From positions 31,400-95,399 of the IMG/VR virus record IMGVR_UViG_3300021368_000003: DNA of 64,000 nt, one strand, 5' to 3'. The stretch is from a virus. The position numbers and the translations under genes are program-made. Shown one piece after another: positions 33,886 to 48,800 of the stretch; within the stretch, counting starts at the first letter, position 1, and each line of letters opens with the position of its first letter. A model generated the notes under the pieces. That model worked only from the letters and a program-made list of their open reading frames with translations. It was not told the origin of the DNA and did not search any database.

Positions 33886-36800
33886 TGGAAGATCTGAGTA
33901 GGTGTAAATCCACTGATAATAGTGGCACCTGTCTGAACTGTGAGGATCACGGAGTTGGAGTAAGTAGGTTGAGCACCAGCAGCAGTGATTGCTACACGGA
34001 ACTCATCACCATCATCTGCCTGTACAGCAGCGTTAGAACTGTAAATCGCATTTGTCTGACCCGTGATGTTGACCCAGTTAGTTTCACCATACTGCTTGCG
34101 CTGCCACTGATAGTTCAGTGCAGTGGTTCCGACAGATCCGTCAGCACTCACGATGAACGAAGCGTCAACGGTGAAGGATGCAGTCTGACCTTGGTTCACG
34201 GTCACGTTAGTGGGTTGTGCGTTGATCAGGATGTAACCAGGTACGATCACGATTGGGTTGCCGTCAGCGTCAGTACCTTCACCCGCGTAGGTGTCGAAAC
34301 CACCGTTAACATTACCGCCCTCAGGTGCTACAAAGTCATCAGGGACAGTTGTCTCAACTTCAACCACAGGTGCTTCATAACCAATACCAGGGTTCTTAAC
34401 CACGATGGAAGAGATACCCATCAGAGCACGGATACGACCGTCGAAACCAGTGGAGGAAACCACGTCAACGTTCGGGCGTGAGGTGTAACCGTTACCAGGT
34501 GCAGTGATCTGTGCCTTAGTAATTTCACCAGATCTGATGGTAGCAAGAGCAGCAGCGTTGCGACCCTTAACAGTTCCTGTGTACTCGAAGGTAATCAAGG
34601 AGTTGGAAGACTCGATCAGAGCGACCTCACGAGGATCACCTTCACCTTCGATTTGCAGAATGTCACCAGCCTCAATCGGAGGTACGACAGTTGCCGCGAT
34701 CACGTCAGCGTCAGAACCAATGTAGGAGAAGGCAACAAATGTAGATCCTGCGCGAGGAATCTCAGCGAAGATAATTCTAGAACCAACCAGGTTATAACCA
34801 ACACCAGGTTCCTGAATCACACCATTGAGCGAGACGATGATGTTGTTCTCAGGCAAGATAGTGTTGGACGACACACCTTCCGTCAGAGTCAAGGAGTAGA
34901 AACCACCCTGATACTTCAAGTTGAAGGACGAGCGCAAGGAGTCAAACTCGAAACTGATGTCATCAAGTTGTCTCAGTTTACCCACGTAGTAACCAATGAA
35001 TTCAGATCCGATCGTGGGAGGTTCAGTGAACTGAATCTGGTCGGAGAACGCAGTGTAGGCGTAAGTTGCACCAGGAGGTTGCAGCACACCATTGACGAAC
35101 ACGAGCAGGTGTCCAGCGGGATCTGGGAAGTATGCTTCACCGTTGTTGACGGTGAGTTTGAAGGAAGTTGCAGTGCCATCAAATCCTCGGAAGAATCTAT
35201 CGCAACGACCCAGAAGCGACTTCGCTTGCGTTACACCTGCTTGCCAATCGTAGTCAGAGATGATCGACAAGTTGCTGGGCCAATCGCCCACAGCATCTTC
35301 CAACCAGATGCGACCAGTGGTGCCGCTGATTGCCTTACCTGCGACCTTACCGTAAGAGGTGTAAGAGGTCTCGGTGACGGAAGAGATGTCTGCACGGAAG
35401 ATTGGGAAGTTGCTAAGGTTCTCAAACTTACCGATAGAACCATTTGCTGCCAGTTGAGGATCGACAGTCGTGGTTCCATCTGCTGCCTGTCCATACGGAC
35501 GCAGGTTCGCGAGCCATACGTTGTGAATGCTGTTATCAGGATCGTAGTTATACTCAGTGACGATAGCAGTCCAACCAGGTTGTGCGGGGATGGTGCCTTG
35601 GAGCAGGTAAACCAGGTCGCCTTTGTTGAAGTCTCCCAGGAATCCTTGGTCTCTTGTGACATTTGTGATCTGACACTGGATTGTCTTAGTCGCATGTACG
35701 AACTGATTAAGTTCGATATTTCTAAATCCAGCAGTGGTGATGTCAGCGATGTCAAGAATAACGTCGGTGACAGAACCGTAGATAATATCGCCATCCACGA
35801 AGTTATCTTGCAGGGACTCAATGTCAATCGTGATACGACCGCCCGTGTTACCCACGAGAGCACCAGCAGAGTTCTCATAGAGTTTGATGTCTGCCTCAGC
35901 ACCATTGCCCTTGTTGAAGATCATCTCACCTTCTGCGAATGCACCGCGATCAATGTTGATCAACATGCGCTCAGTCAGATCACCTTGGACAGTTGCAGTG
36001 ACAGCAGAGTCTACACCCACGAGGTCATCGCCAGCGTTAATTATGCCAGTGATATTCTCGATGTAGCAATTACCTTCGTCAGTGTTATCACCCGAGAGGA
36101 CAGAGGTCTGAACAATGAAACCGTAGTTAGAAGGATTGCCATCAACGTTGACTCTCTCGCCATTTGTGAAGCGACCAGAGGCAGATACGAGATTCGCCTT
36201 CTTGTACAGTTTGATGATCTCTGCTTCATTATTTCTAGTTCTGATAACGTCACCACGGCAGTTGGAGCTAGTACCAACAACCACGTCAGCGAGGTTGAAA
36301 CCACCACTGATAGGCGTATCAATGTCACGAGTACCATATGTGGTGGTCTCACGATAGATACCAGAGCGTACGTCAATTTGGAATCTCTGCTGACCACCAG
36401 TTGAGAGGTCAACATCAAAGTCGCTGTAACGTGCGTCGTGACGAATCTCGCGTGCAATCTCGAAGAATTGAGGAGTTGCGTTCAACACATAGAACCAAGA
36501 CTGACCTTGGAGTCCACGCTCGATGTCAGCCGAAGCGGGTACATAGGTGAGAACATCACCACGAGAGTAGAAGTTCGGGCGAGTAATCTTGACTCTGTTC
36601 TCTCTTCTCTCGAAACCAACTTCCACAGTAGGAGTGTTAAGAACCAGTTCAGGATCAGTGTTCCAGTCATTACCCTCGTCGTAGAGGTTTTGCAGGTTCT
36701 GAGCATGAGTCGAGTTGACCCAGATCAGGTTGTTGTTGGTAGGAGGTGTGGAGCGCGTAAGAGCGAAATTGATCGGATTAGTAGAAGCGTCAATTCTAAA

Positions 36801-39800
36801 CTCAGTAGACTCTTGCTCATACTCGAAGCGATACTCAATAGCATCCATCAGAGTATCATCCAGATAACGGAAGTATTCGTTATTTGTACCCCACTCAGCA
36901 GTGTTGTTCTGATCGTAGAGAATACGCTTAGATGCCTCAGAGATGCGTAGCAGATAGAAGATCAAGTGTTGTCTTACAACACCATCATATGCGATGAAGT
37001 TACCTTCGCCATCGAACCAGGAGTTCGCCAGTTTCATGGAACCAGCGTTACCACCAGTGTTGAGGTCATAGATGATTGCATCCATCACCACCTGAGCGAA
37101 GGACTCAGGAGCAGCGGTGCCAGGATACTGTGTAGTCACTTCTGCGAAGGACTTAGCAACGATAGCGTGCTTGTTGAACACCAAGCGACGTGCAGTTGCA
37201 CGATCAGAGAAGGATCCACCACCAAGGGTTTCACTCATCAGATCGAACAGAGTATCAGCAGCAGAGATTACGTTGTAGCAGGTGTACAACTGATAGGTAG
37301 TATTGCTGTTGTAAGGCGTAGTTCTAGTAACAGTGCTGAGGTGAGTCGGCGTAGGTGATCCAGATGCTGCCTTAGCGACAGTATCGATCACGAGGTCAAA
37401 CAGAGTCTCGATAGCAGATGCAGTCTGCTCACAAGTGCTGTTCCAACCACCAGTTGCACCCTCGTCATAGGTAACAGACACGTCACGGTGAACCATGTCG
37501 TTGCTGTACTTGATTGGCCAGATGTTCGGCAGAGACTTGGTGATAGTTCCGTCAGTGATGCTTGCAGGAGTTGCAAGTGTATCATTGACGATATCCATCA
37601 GAGTTCTCATGGTGGATCTTACGTCAGCACATACACCGAAGGTTCCATCGGGAGCACCATCAGCAGTGATGCTGTACTGAGGATCGCTGTATGGGAAGTA
37701 ATCAAGATCACCGTAGAACTTCTGATTGTAAGAATGACCACCTTGCTTAGTGATTGTGTCATTCTGCATCACATCAACAGCAAGATCGAATGCCTTGTTG
37801 AGGATCCAAGTGGTCTCAGTTACCTGCGAGGAAACGTGAGCCACAGCAGCAGACTGAACATAGAGTTCAGCGGCGTGGAAGACTTTGTTGTTACCACCGT
37901 ATTTCAGGTTGAATACCAATGCACTCAGAATGTCAGTAACGTCATGAACACAATCGATGCTACCAGCAGTAGTAACAGCGTTGTCTTCTGCACGTACGAA
38001 CGTATGTGCGTATTGCTCACCAGCAGGAGAAGCACCAACGTTAACCGTGATCGTGGTAGCAGTTACGCCAGTGATTGCGATAGAATCCTCGTAATAAGGA
38101 TCAGTGGTGCGAGGATAGGCGTGCTCAGTAGCATTTCCATCCTTAGTGCAGGTGAACACCAAAGAATGAGGTTGGATGTAGATCTGGTTGCCAGCAACCA
38201 AGGAGTGAGATCCAATGGTCAGTTCCAACACACCCGAAGCAGGAGTATAGGTAGCAGCAGTAGGAGTGAAGTTCACACCACCAGTAGTACCACCGTTGAT
38301 GTTCAGTGAAGGATATTGCTGTTGACCCAGGTAAACTGCTTCCTCAGCAATGAATCGGATGTTTCTATCAATGATGTTAGCAGCATCGATATAGCGGTCG
38401 CGTACAGCATTCTGTTCGTAAGAGCTGGTTTCCACTTCGTCGAAGGATTCACCACCCAGGTCGCCACCACCAGCAGCGCCGTCACCTTCACCAATTTCGT
38501 TGTAAATGTAGATGTTGTCACGTCCGAATCCATTTCTCATGGTCAGGATGCACATTTCCTGTGCAAACTTCATAACCCATTGTGATGCCTCTTCTTCACC
38601 TTCGACGTGGAGGAGAGTATTGTCTTCTGCATTCAGATAGAGTGCAGCAGCATCCCAGGTCTTAGAGTTACCACCCAGACGCATGTCGTGAACGATTGAT
38701 TCGATAATATCAACCACATCATCAACACAGTTCTGACGACCGCCAGGAACCTTGAAGTTGATGAACTTGGACATGTCGTTCATGGTATGAACTGCTTCCC
38801 AAGCGATCACATACTTGTTACGCTCGATCATGTCGGCAGCATCCATGAGGCGATCATGGTTAGGACCAGTACGAGTCTGATCAGGTGCCTGAGGATCAAT
38901 AGTGATCGTGGTGTCACGATACACCTCACGGGTAGTCCAGATTGCAACGTAGTAATCGTCTTGATATCTACCATCAATACCCAAACCAGCAGCAGTAGTA
39001 CCCTGTGTCAACAGAGTATTGTTGATTGCGTGCTTAACGAGTTTTTTGGTGTACTCAAAGGCGTCCAGCATGGCGCTGAGTTCACCTTCAACATGAAGGA
39101 TCTGGTTATCTTGGTTGATATATTGATCCAGGACATATTGGGTAGAAGAGTTACCACCAGTCAGCAGGTCAGTGATGACAGCAGGCAAGATGAACTTCTT
39201 GATGTCTCTGAGACAATATGGTTCGCCATAACCAGGCATCTGCAAGAAGTCAAAAGTACGGATTTCTCCGAGAGGTCCTTGAATTTCAGCAGCATACTTG
39301 TCTTGGATGTATCCGACAACTTCCTCAGCAATGTAATCGCGGTTTTTCCAGATAGCATCACCACCATCACGGAATCTATCGCCAGTTGGGCAAAGGATGT
39401 CAATGATAGTATCGGCAAGAGAACTAATCTCGTTAGTTACCTGGGAAGATGCAGGAGAAGCGAAGTTGTTGGGGATACGAAGGATGTCAGTGTACTTGGC
39501 AGGAACAGTGTCACCATTCTCATCGACCATGGTTCCATAGTTGACCAGATCACCGCTAGTGGTAGTGATTACATAGTTCATAACATCTGCCAGTTCATTC
39601 CATGCGTAGATGGATTGCAGCAGTTCGTTACCAACGTAGTTCAGACCACCAGACTTGGTGAGATATCCTCTACCAGAGATCACGCTGTTGTAGTTACCAC
39701 CGTAACGGATGTCAGCGATGATTGCTTTCAGGATGTACTCTTTGGTATCGCGAATACACTTGTTAGTGCCCTGCTCACTGGTCTCAGTATCACCAGGGAT

Positions 39801-42800
39801 GATGAAGTCAGGATACTTCGCTGCCATCTTACCGACAGCAGTTTCTGAGATCCAATCGAGGTTGAGTTCAAGCATGTCGGCACACTTTCTGTGCTCGTCA
39901 CGCGAGAGGTCAATGTCCTCAATGATAATTTCTTTGGTGTCGTAGTTGACTTTCTTAGCAGTTGCAGCAGAGTTAGTCTGACCAGTATATACAGCAAATG
40001 ATTCCTCAGTGCTGCAAATGATGTCCTGCTCCATATCCATACCGAACAGAACGTTAGCAGTGTTCGTAGGATAAGTTGTACCAGGAGTAAAGGTTCCAGA
40101 ATACAGGGACTCGTTATGAATAATGAAGTTGTCAACATGACCTTGGAAGGTGTTGGTGCCATCCCAACCAGCCATCATTCTGAATGGACGCTCTACATAA
40201 GTGTTGGTGTCAGAGTAATCACCACCAGTTTGTGTACCGTTAACAAATATCTTGGTGATGCCAGTTGTTCTGGTAATTGCAACGTGAGACCATTGATCTT
40301 GTGCCATGTTGTGAGCACCAGAGATATGATCAGTTCCGTTGAGCCAATACTTAATGGAGTTGTTCTCCAAGTAAATCACAGGAGATTGAGTCAGAGTGGC
40401 ACTTTGAGTTCTACTATCGAAGAGATACTTGATACCAGACTGAGGGTTAGTAGAAGGACGCAACCACATTTCAATGGTGAAGTCACCAGTACCAAACTTA
40501 GTCACATTAGACAGTTCATGAGACAGTCCAGTATGAGTCTGGAAGTTCAGTGACTGAGTACCTGCTTTCTTCTGCAACTTAGTCAGAGTGATCGTACCAT
40601 TAGCAGTCAACTTAGAGTTGGTAATGATCTCTCTATCAGTGAAGGTGCCAGTAACAGCGTTAGTGAACAACCACTTCAAACCAGAGTTAGTTCCCTTCGC
40701 CTCAAAGGATGCACCAGAGGACGTGCCTCTAATGGTATCGCCAGGAATGAAGAATCCGTTACCACCACGATCTTTGTAAGCAAGCTTGAATACACGGAGG
40801 TTCTCGTTCTCGTTGTATGTACCATCAGTGATAGGACTGAGGGAGTTGATGCTGTTGAGGTTACCAGCGCCGATTGCAGTTGCTGCAATCTCAACCAGAG
40901 TATGAATACCTGCCTGTACATCAGCACAGTTCTGGATACTTTCGTTGCTACCAGAGGAGTAGTTAGGATCGTAGTATGCTGCCTCAGTACCACCACCAAC
41001 GAAGATGGCGTTATCAACTGCATCGATAAAGGTGTGAGTATAACCACCACCAGTCGATACAGCGTTTGCATTAGCAGATACGAAGGTGTGAGGATACTGC
41101 TGACCAGTTGGAGAAGCACCAACGTTAACAGTAATCGTAGTTGCCGTTACGGCGTTGATAGCAAGAGTTGCACCAGCAGCAGGGTCAGATGCACGAGGAT
41201 ATGTGTGGTTAGAACCATTGTTATCCTGAGTACAAGTGAAGGTCAGTGAATCAGTAGCAATTCTGATGTCATCACCAATTTCCAGCGTGTGGGAACCAAT
41301 GGTAAGTTCCATGGAACCAGTTGCAGGATTGTAGTTCGCACCAGTAGGAGTGAACTGAACCAAAGGAGATGCACCGACGTTAACGTCAATGGTGGTGCTA
41401 GTTACACCAGTGATTTGCAGAGGTGTGTTGAATGCAGGATCACCAGCACGAGGATACTCATGGAACGTAGCACCACCATCCATGGTGCAGGTGAAGTTCA
41501 TCGAGTAAGGTCTGATCGTTACAGAATCAGAAGTCGAGAGACTGTGAGTACCGATACCGATTGTCATCACACCCGTTGATGGGGTGTAAGTGGCAGCCGT
41601 AGGAGTGAACTGTTGCAGAGTTGTGCCAGCAGCACCCAGGTAAGGACCTTGATAAGTCGAAGGATCCTTCAACATGTATCCCAGTTCTGGGGTTCTGGTG
41701 TTGACCTGTACGTAGAGGAGGTTGTTGATAGCACGACGTGCCATCTCGCCTGCCTTTCTAAATGCAGTCAGGGACTCAGCAAGTTCTCCAACCAAACCAT
41801 TGCTGATAGGTGAACCGTTAGTGAAATACTTTCTAGCAAACTCAACAATGTTGTAGTTACCATCATCACTGATGTCATCAGACAGAGCATCGACCATCAG
41901 ACCGATGTCACGACGACACTTAACTTCGTTAGCAGTGTATTGAGTCGGAACTACCTCATCGAGGATGTCAGCAAGGGAACCAGCAAGCAGGATGACAGAG
42001 ATGTTATCGCAGAGAGTTTGCAGCGCAGATTGTACGTCAGCGCAGTTATTAACTCCATAGTTAATGTCATTAGAACCAGCAGTGCCGTAGTTATTACCAG
42101 GAGAAGGATCAGCAGTGATACCAGTTCCAGTAGAACCACCAGCGGTTCTCTCGTTGTAGAAGATGTAAGTAACACCATCGACAACCTCAGATCCATTCAG
42201 GTCATTTCTGAGTGCCTGACGCATCAGTTCAGTTGCCTTATCAAATGCAAACTCAGTAGCAGCTGCTTCGTTGTTTACATACAGGAATTGTGTACCATCA
42301 GTGCTGAAATACTTCTGTGCAAGTTTTCTGGTATATACTGTACCGCCACTATAAACGTCGAATGACAGAGCATCAATGTAGTAACCAATGTCGCGCTTGC
42401 ACTTGTCAGCAGAAGGAACATTCAGAGAAGGATACTCAGCAGTCATCAGAGCATAAGCCTTCGCCTGGATATAATGCTTATTCTTCTGAATCAGACGATA
42501 TGCATCAGCATATCTGGACCAGGCGTCGGTCGCGTTGTCGCCAGGATAATAGAACCCAGGATGCTCAACAGCAATCTCAGCATTAGCAAAGTCAACGATC
42601 TCATCCTTGTTCAGGGCGATCATACGACCAGCGTCTTTCCATCTGTTCTTAGAGTCGGTAACAGTGTTGCCATACTCGAAGGTGATAGAGCGCAGTTCAT
42701 CACCAGCAGCGAGAGTACCACCAGTTAGGTTCTCGTACTCAATCTCAGTAGATCTAACTTCTTCAAAGTCAAGGAAGTCAGCGTTAATTCTCTGATCAGC

Positions 42801-45800
42801 ATCATCAATCAGAGTAGGAGTAATTGTAGTCTTGGAGATATCATCTACAATGACGTTAGCATTAGTAAGAGAGATGAGACGCTCAAATACCAGACCGAAG
42901 AAGGTTGAACCTTTGTTGATGATCAACTGATCAACAACATCACCCAGTCTAACTTCACCAGCAACAACCTCAGTCATGTTGTCGAGGATTCTATCACCAG
43001 TGGTAGAATCAACGGTATATTTTTGGATAGTATCACCATCTTGGAAATCTGCCACAGATCCCTTCAAGTAATACAGGATCGGAGGAGATGCCTCTTGATC
43101 AATTCTTACAACTTCACCACTTGCAGTTCCACCAGGTCCTTGGATCTTGTCACCCTCAGAGAAGGAACTCCAACCCGATTCACCGCCAACAGGACGTACC
43201 AAGTTGATGTTAACAATAGGATCTCTATAAGGAGAAGTGCTTGTAATTCTTGCAGCAATGTTGGAACTTGCAGAATAGATGATATCTTGTAGACCGATAG
43301 CATAGATACCAGTCTCATATTCAGAAGTACCAGAAGTCTTAGAAAGAACCAGTTTGTCATCGATGTTTCCATCCAAATCTTGGTTGGTTTCTTCAATGAT
43401 CGCTTGATCACCATCAAGATTAGTAACAGTCTCACCAAACTCAAAGATGGTCTTATAGTTGACACTATCAACATTCAGAATGTCACCACCATATTGGAGA
43501 CCGAAGAATGTGACTGATTCACCTCTTTCAAAGTAACCATTTGCCATGTCAGTGACATCAATGGTGTAATCAGTTGGGTTGACAGTAAACACAGTTGCAG
43601 TTGCACCACTGGTCTGACCAGTAACTCTTACACCACCAAGTGCGTTCTGAGTAAATGTGCCACCAACGTTTTCAAGGTATAGCTTTGTTACAGAATCGTC
43701 GATACTTCCGATCAGTGCGCTGAATCCAGTTCTACCAACGTCAATACGCTCGTTAAGATCAAAAGGTCCACCTTGGATATCTACAACGTCAATGCTAGTA
43801 GCACCAGTTGCAACAACCTTTGCTCTTGCCTCAGATGTGAAACCATTAACAGTATCACCCAGTTCAGGGAAGATACCACCGATAGTATTCAAGTTGAGTC
43901 GAGTGATCGGCATGATGTCGAACTCAACGTTTCTGTAAACAACCTTAGAGTCGGGCTTAGGAGGTTCAGCAAAGACGATGTTGTTACCAACGATTTGGAA
44001 GGATTCGCCAGGTGCTTGGATCACACCATTCAAGGTGACAACCAACTGGTTATCCTTAACGATGAGGTTCTCACCTTCAACTCGAAGTGGGAATTGCTTA
44101 GTAGAACCGTCGAACTGACCAGAGATATCGTCAATCTTCTTAACGATAGAAGTCAGAATTTCCTCAGAGTTAGTCAGTCTCTTCTTACGGAAGAGAACTT
44201 CGGAGTTATTGAAGGTTGAGTAGATCGGTTGAGCAGCACCGAAGGAAGTAATCTGGTTAACGTTGGTGTACTCGTTGATGTTCACCTGCTTAGTGAAACC
44301 AGCAACAACCTTACGTCCAGAGATATCCTTACCACCAGTCAGTTCGAGCTGACCGAACATGTTGAAACCAACAGGGTGGTTGTTTTCAAGAATCTGAGAC
44401 TTCCACTTATTGATAGGAATCTGAGACTTAATAACGTAGGAGAAGTTCTGATAGAAGAAGGAGTCTTGAATCTTCTGAACAATCTCGGAAGGTTTACCGA
44501 TGTCATCGATGAATCTACCAGGAGTCTTGGTCAGAGCATCAATGTTCAGCACACCCTTAGCAATGTTGATGTTATCGATCAGACCAGATGCGCGAGAGAT
44601 AACACCCTGCACCTTACCACCAACAACAAAATCACCACGGGGGTTAGTAACTTTAAGAATCTTAGGTTGAATCTGCCAACCTTCGTTTTCTGATACAACA
44701 CCGAAAGCACTAGCAAGTTCGTAAGACTCACCTTGGAAGAGTTCTTCACCTTCCAGGAAGCGAGAGGTCTCAACCACTGCTTCTGCTTGACCACCAAACA
44801 CCTCGGTGAGTAGCACCTGACGACCATCACCCTGAGTCAAGAAGGTAATAAAGTTACCAGACTCAGCGTCAACTCTGGTCAGTGCAAAGCGAAGTTGGTC
44901 TGCTTCCAGACCATTTACATTACCAGCAATAGCATAGTAAGTCTGAGTAGCAGACAAACTGGTCAAACCAACGCTGCTGGGCTTGGGCAGTATACCAACT
45001 TCACTACCGATATCATCAGCACGGAACTGAACCTCAGCACCAGTGGTAATACCATGAGGGAAGTTGAACTGCAAATAGTTCAAGTCAAGGTTCACAACAT
45101 AGGTGAACTCAGATTTCAGAGTGACAACTGGTTGTGAAGAGTAACCAGCACCAGGATTCTTGATCAGAATCTCAGACAGTCTGTTGTTCTTAACAACTGC
45201 TTCTGCCTCAGCACCAGATCCACCACCACCAGAAATGATGACAGAAGGAGCAGAGGTATATCCAGCACCAGGATTAGTGATCTTGATCTGGGAGAGAATA
45301 GAGGTGTTAAAGAGTTGCAGGTTGATCGGGAATGCAATCTCAGGACGCAGGGTGTAGTCATGGGAGTAACCATAACCAAACTCGTTGTTTTTCAGCGTCT
45401 TGATCTTACCAATCTGTCTACCAGTGAGGAACACAGCAGCACCGCTACCCTCAGCAGGGATAACCACTTCTAGTTCTGCACCAGAACCAGACAATGTGGG
45501 TCCAAGAATACCTTCAATACCATCAACGTCGATACTTGCAGTGGTGTAACCCTTACCAGGATCAGTCAGAGCAACATCAGTAATGGTGCCAGATCCGATC
45601 TCGTCATCAACCTCAACGGTGATTTGCACAAGACCACCTTCACCATCACCCAGGATAGGAACCTGAGTATAGACACCAGATGCATATTCAGTACCACCGT
45701 TGCTGATTCTGACTTTTTCGATCTTACGATCAGATGCAATGTCAGATACAACAGGGAGTTTCTTATAGAATCCACCAGGAGAGATCAGTTTAATCGTGTT

Positions 45801-48800
45801 GATAGGACCGATTGCTTTGACCGAAGTGGTGGAGTAGGAAGAGTTGGGACGATCAAACTCATCTTCACCAATTTCTGCATTGGTAAATTCAGGTTCATGA
45901 AGGAGTTTGAATCTAAACTCAGTATCAGAAATAACTTCGCTGATAGTAAACCTACCATCAAACGGAGTCTTGATCACATCAATAAAGGAGTTGTTACCAA
46001 CAGGAGAGTTGGCACCCAGTCTTGATGGGTCAAAGTAATAAGTGATATTAGTAACCTCACCACCAATGGTGAACTTGACCACAGGTGTCTCAGTTGCAGA
46101 GGACAAACCAGGAGTACCTTCACGTTCAATAACGTTGAAGGAGTATTCCAACTTATACTGGTTGTCCTGAGAGAATGACAGATAATAACCGAAGTTAGAA
46201 GGATCACTCATATCAAAGATATAAGAGTGATTTCTAGTCAGCATCAGAGTTGGGTGCTTAGATGCAATCTTGACACCAGTTACACCAGTTGCAAATCCAG
46301 GATCAGCAGTTGCAGTAGCACGCAGTCTGTAAGTAAAGTCTCTGGAAGAGAATACTTCTTGGACAAAGAACGAACCATTAAACTCACCAGTGTCGAATCC
46401 TTGTACAAACAGGATGTCACCAGCAGTATAGTTATGAGGAGTTACAGCAGTTGCATAGATTAGGTCAGATCTACCTTCACTGGTTCTTATAATGTCCTTA
46501 TCAAGAGTAACAGTCAGTTTGATAGTCTTGACAGTAGTAACACCATTGATATCTGCAATCTTGGCATTATCTTCATTAGGACCAGCAGTAATGCTGCCAC
46601 CCAGAGATACTACGTCTCCGATGATGAAGTCAGAGTCAGAATAGGTATCGATAATAGTTACTCTATACTCTTCTGCTCTGAAAGGTCTGAACCTTGCATA
46701 GTCAGAGAGTGGATCATATGTACTAACGTAGGACCAGGTGACGTTTCCATCAGTGACAGTTCCAGAAGTATGTACAGGAGCAGTGCCACCACTGATACCA
46801 TCAGAAGTTGCTTGATACTTATATCTGCCATAGTATACAAAGTCATTGGTGGAATAGGATCTATTGGTTTCCCACTCATCTACCAAAGGTTGAGGCCAAG
46901 CATAATCCAAGAGATTTACTTGGATGGTTCCAGCAGCACTAATGTAGTTCCAAGTTACAGCACCATCAGTTACAATACCGATCTCATGAGTTGGTGCAGT
47001 AGCACCAGAAGTAGCAGTATTAGTAGCAGCGTAGATCTTACCGTCGCTGTATACCTGATCATTGACGTTATATGCCTTACCTGACACCCATTCGTCCTGA
47101 GGACGAGAAACAGTAAAGTCAATCTCTTCAATCAGGTTTTCTTGACCAGTAGAGTTTCTGAATCTATCAGTATTGTTAAAGTTACCAAAGATCTTACCAA
47201 TCTTATACTCAGTACCATAACCTGGGTTGTTGATAGGACCAACAGGAGTCTCTACAATCGTACCAAACGCTTGGGTGACACCCTGAGCGTTAAATTGCTG
47301 AATAACAGTACCCTTATCAAACTTAACGTCTTGGTTGAAGGTAAACTTCTTAACGTTATCCATCTTAGAGTATGCTGCATCTCTAAGGTAGTATTTTGCA
47401 ATTACATTAGGAGAAATAAGCAGTCTCTTTCCGAGAGGTGAGGGTACAGTAGAAGTCTTAGAAGTGTAAGTCGTAATAGACTCACCGAAAGTGTATGTAC
47501 CGTAATTGAGAGTAGAGGTTACATCAGAGTAATCAAGAATTTGCAGACCAGAAGAACCTTCGTTCCAAACTGTGATAACAGGATTGTTCAGGGTATTAAC
47601 ATTGAGGTTAGTTGCCTCACTGAATACAATACCTTGATTATTAGCAATCTGATAATCACCACGCTTGCTATGGAGACGATCAAACTTGATCATATCCATA
47701 CCAGAGTTCTCAGTATCAATTCTGTAACGCTCAGTGGGAACAGTCAGAGAGGAACCAGTATATACAGCACGCGGTTCTACGATGATGTCATCAACCCAAC
47801 CAATAAAGGAGGTGTTGGTGGCACCAGAAGTAGCATTAGAAAGAACTGCAAGGTCATCCATTGCAACATCTTCTGTTCTGGTGGCAGTACAAACTTGTAC
47901 ACCATCGAAGTATGCAGAATATACAAAGGAACCAAGAGTAGGTTCTTCCTTGACCAGAACAATGTGATGCCATCCCTCAGATGACATTGTGGTGAAGTAG
48001 GTAGAACCCACAGATACCACGGTAGCACCACCACCACCCTGAGGAGTGATATCGAGGATGACTTTACCGAAGTTAGGGTCACCAACAGTACCATTGATAG
48101 AGTAGATAACCTTATCGCCATTATCGGCAATACAGGTGATCATTTCCATCTTAGGATTATTGCTAGCATGGCTGCCAATCATCTTGACCCACATGCCGAC
48201 AGTCCAGTCGTCATTGTTATCAAAGTCAGTCCAATCCAAACGACCTGCTGCTTGCAGTTTTAGTGAAGCAGAACCAAACTTATAGATGGTATCATCTCTG
48301 AGGATGTTAGCACCACCAGTTACAGTGACAGCACTCTTCTTCTGCTTGGTAGCATCGAAGTAAGTATCAGCACTATCGTTGAAACGATATACAGCAGTAG
48401 GAACAGATCTTTGAACGTTGACTGGAACAATAATGTCACCAGAGTTATCAACAGTGTGATTGAAAGCAGTAAATCCGAGACCGTAATCAGTGTCACTATT
48501 AACAGAATCCCAAGCACCACGAATGATGTTGGACTTGTAAAGTAGAGTTCCATTGTACTTAAAGTTGGAAGCAACTACTTGTTGATCATTATCTTCGTAC
48601 TTGATATGGGTAAGAACATTGACATTACCGAATTCATCAAGACTGATACCAGCATGATTGATAGATTCAAATGTAACACTAGGAGCAATAATCTTAGAGA
48701 AGTACCACTCAGGAGCACTGAGAGTAAGTCTGATTTGATCCATCGCAATCTTGAAGAATGCAACACCATAGTGCTTGGTGCCATTCCACATATCACATAC

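Larger units (their letters stand above)
36880..42660 (-). repeat. Seven-copy CxRD...GGN repeat region in the giant gene
   Basis: Seven divergent copies of one helical unit, each with a helix like DAADMIERNKYVIAWEA, a YPS segment, then (C)xRDIxxxxxAxxxD, a GGN turn and an Ala/Tyr helix (AALYL). Examples of the GGN turn: VYSGGTVY, IRYGGNYNS, LLTGGNSST, MRLGGNSKT, LKYGGNNKV, LNTGGNAGS; the second copy has SDDGNYN. Copies differ a lot at DNA level, so the duplication is old. Confidence 0.75.
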
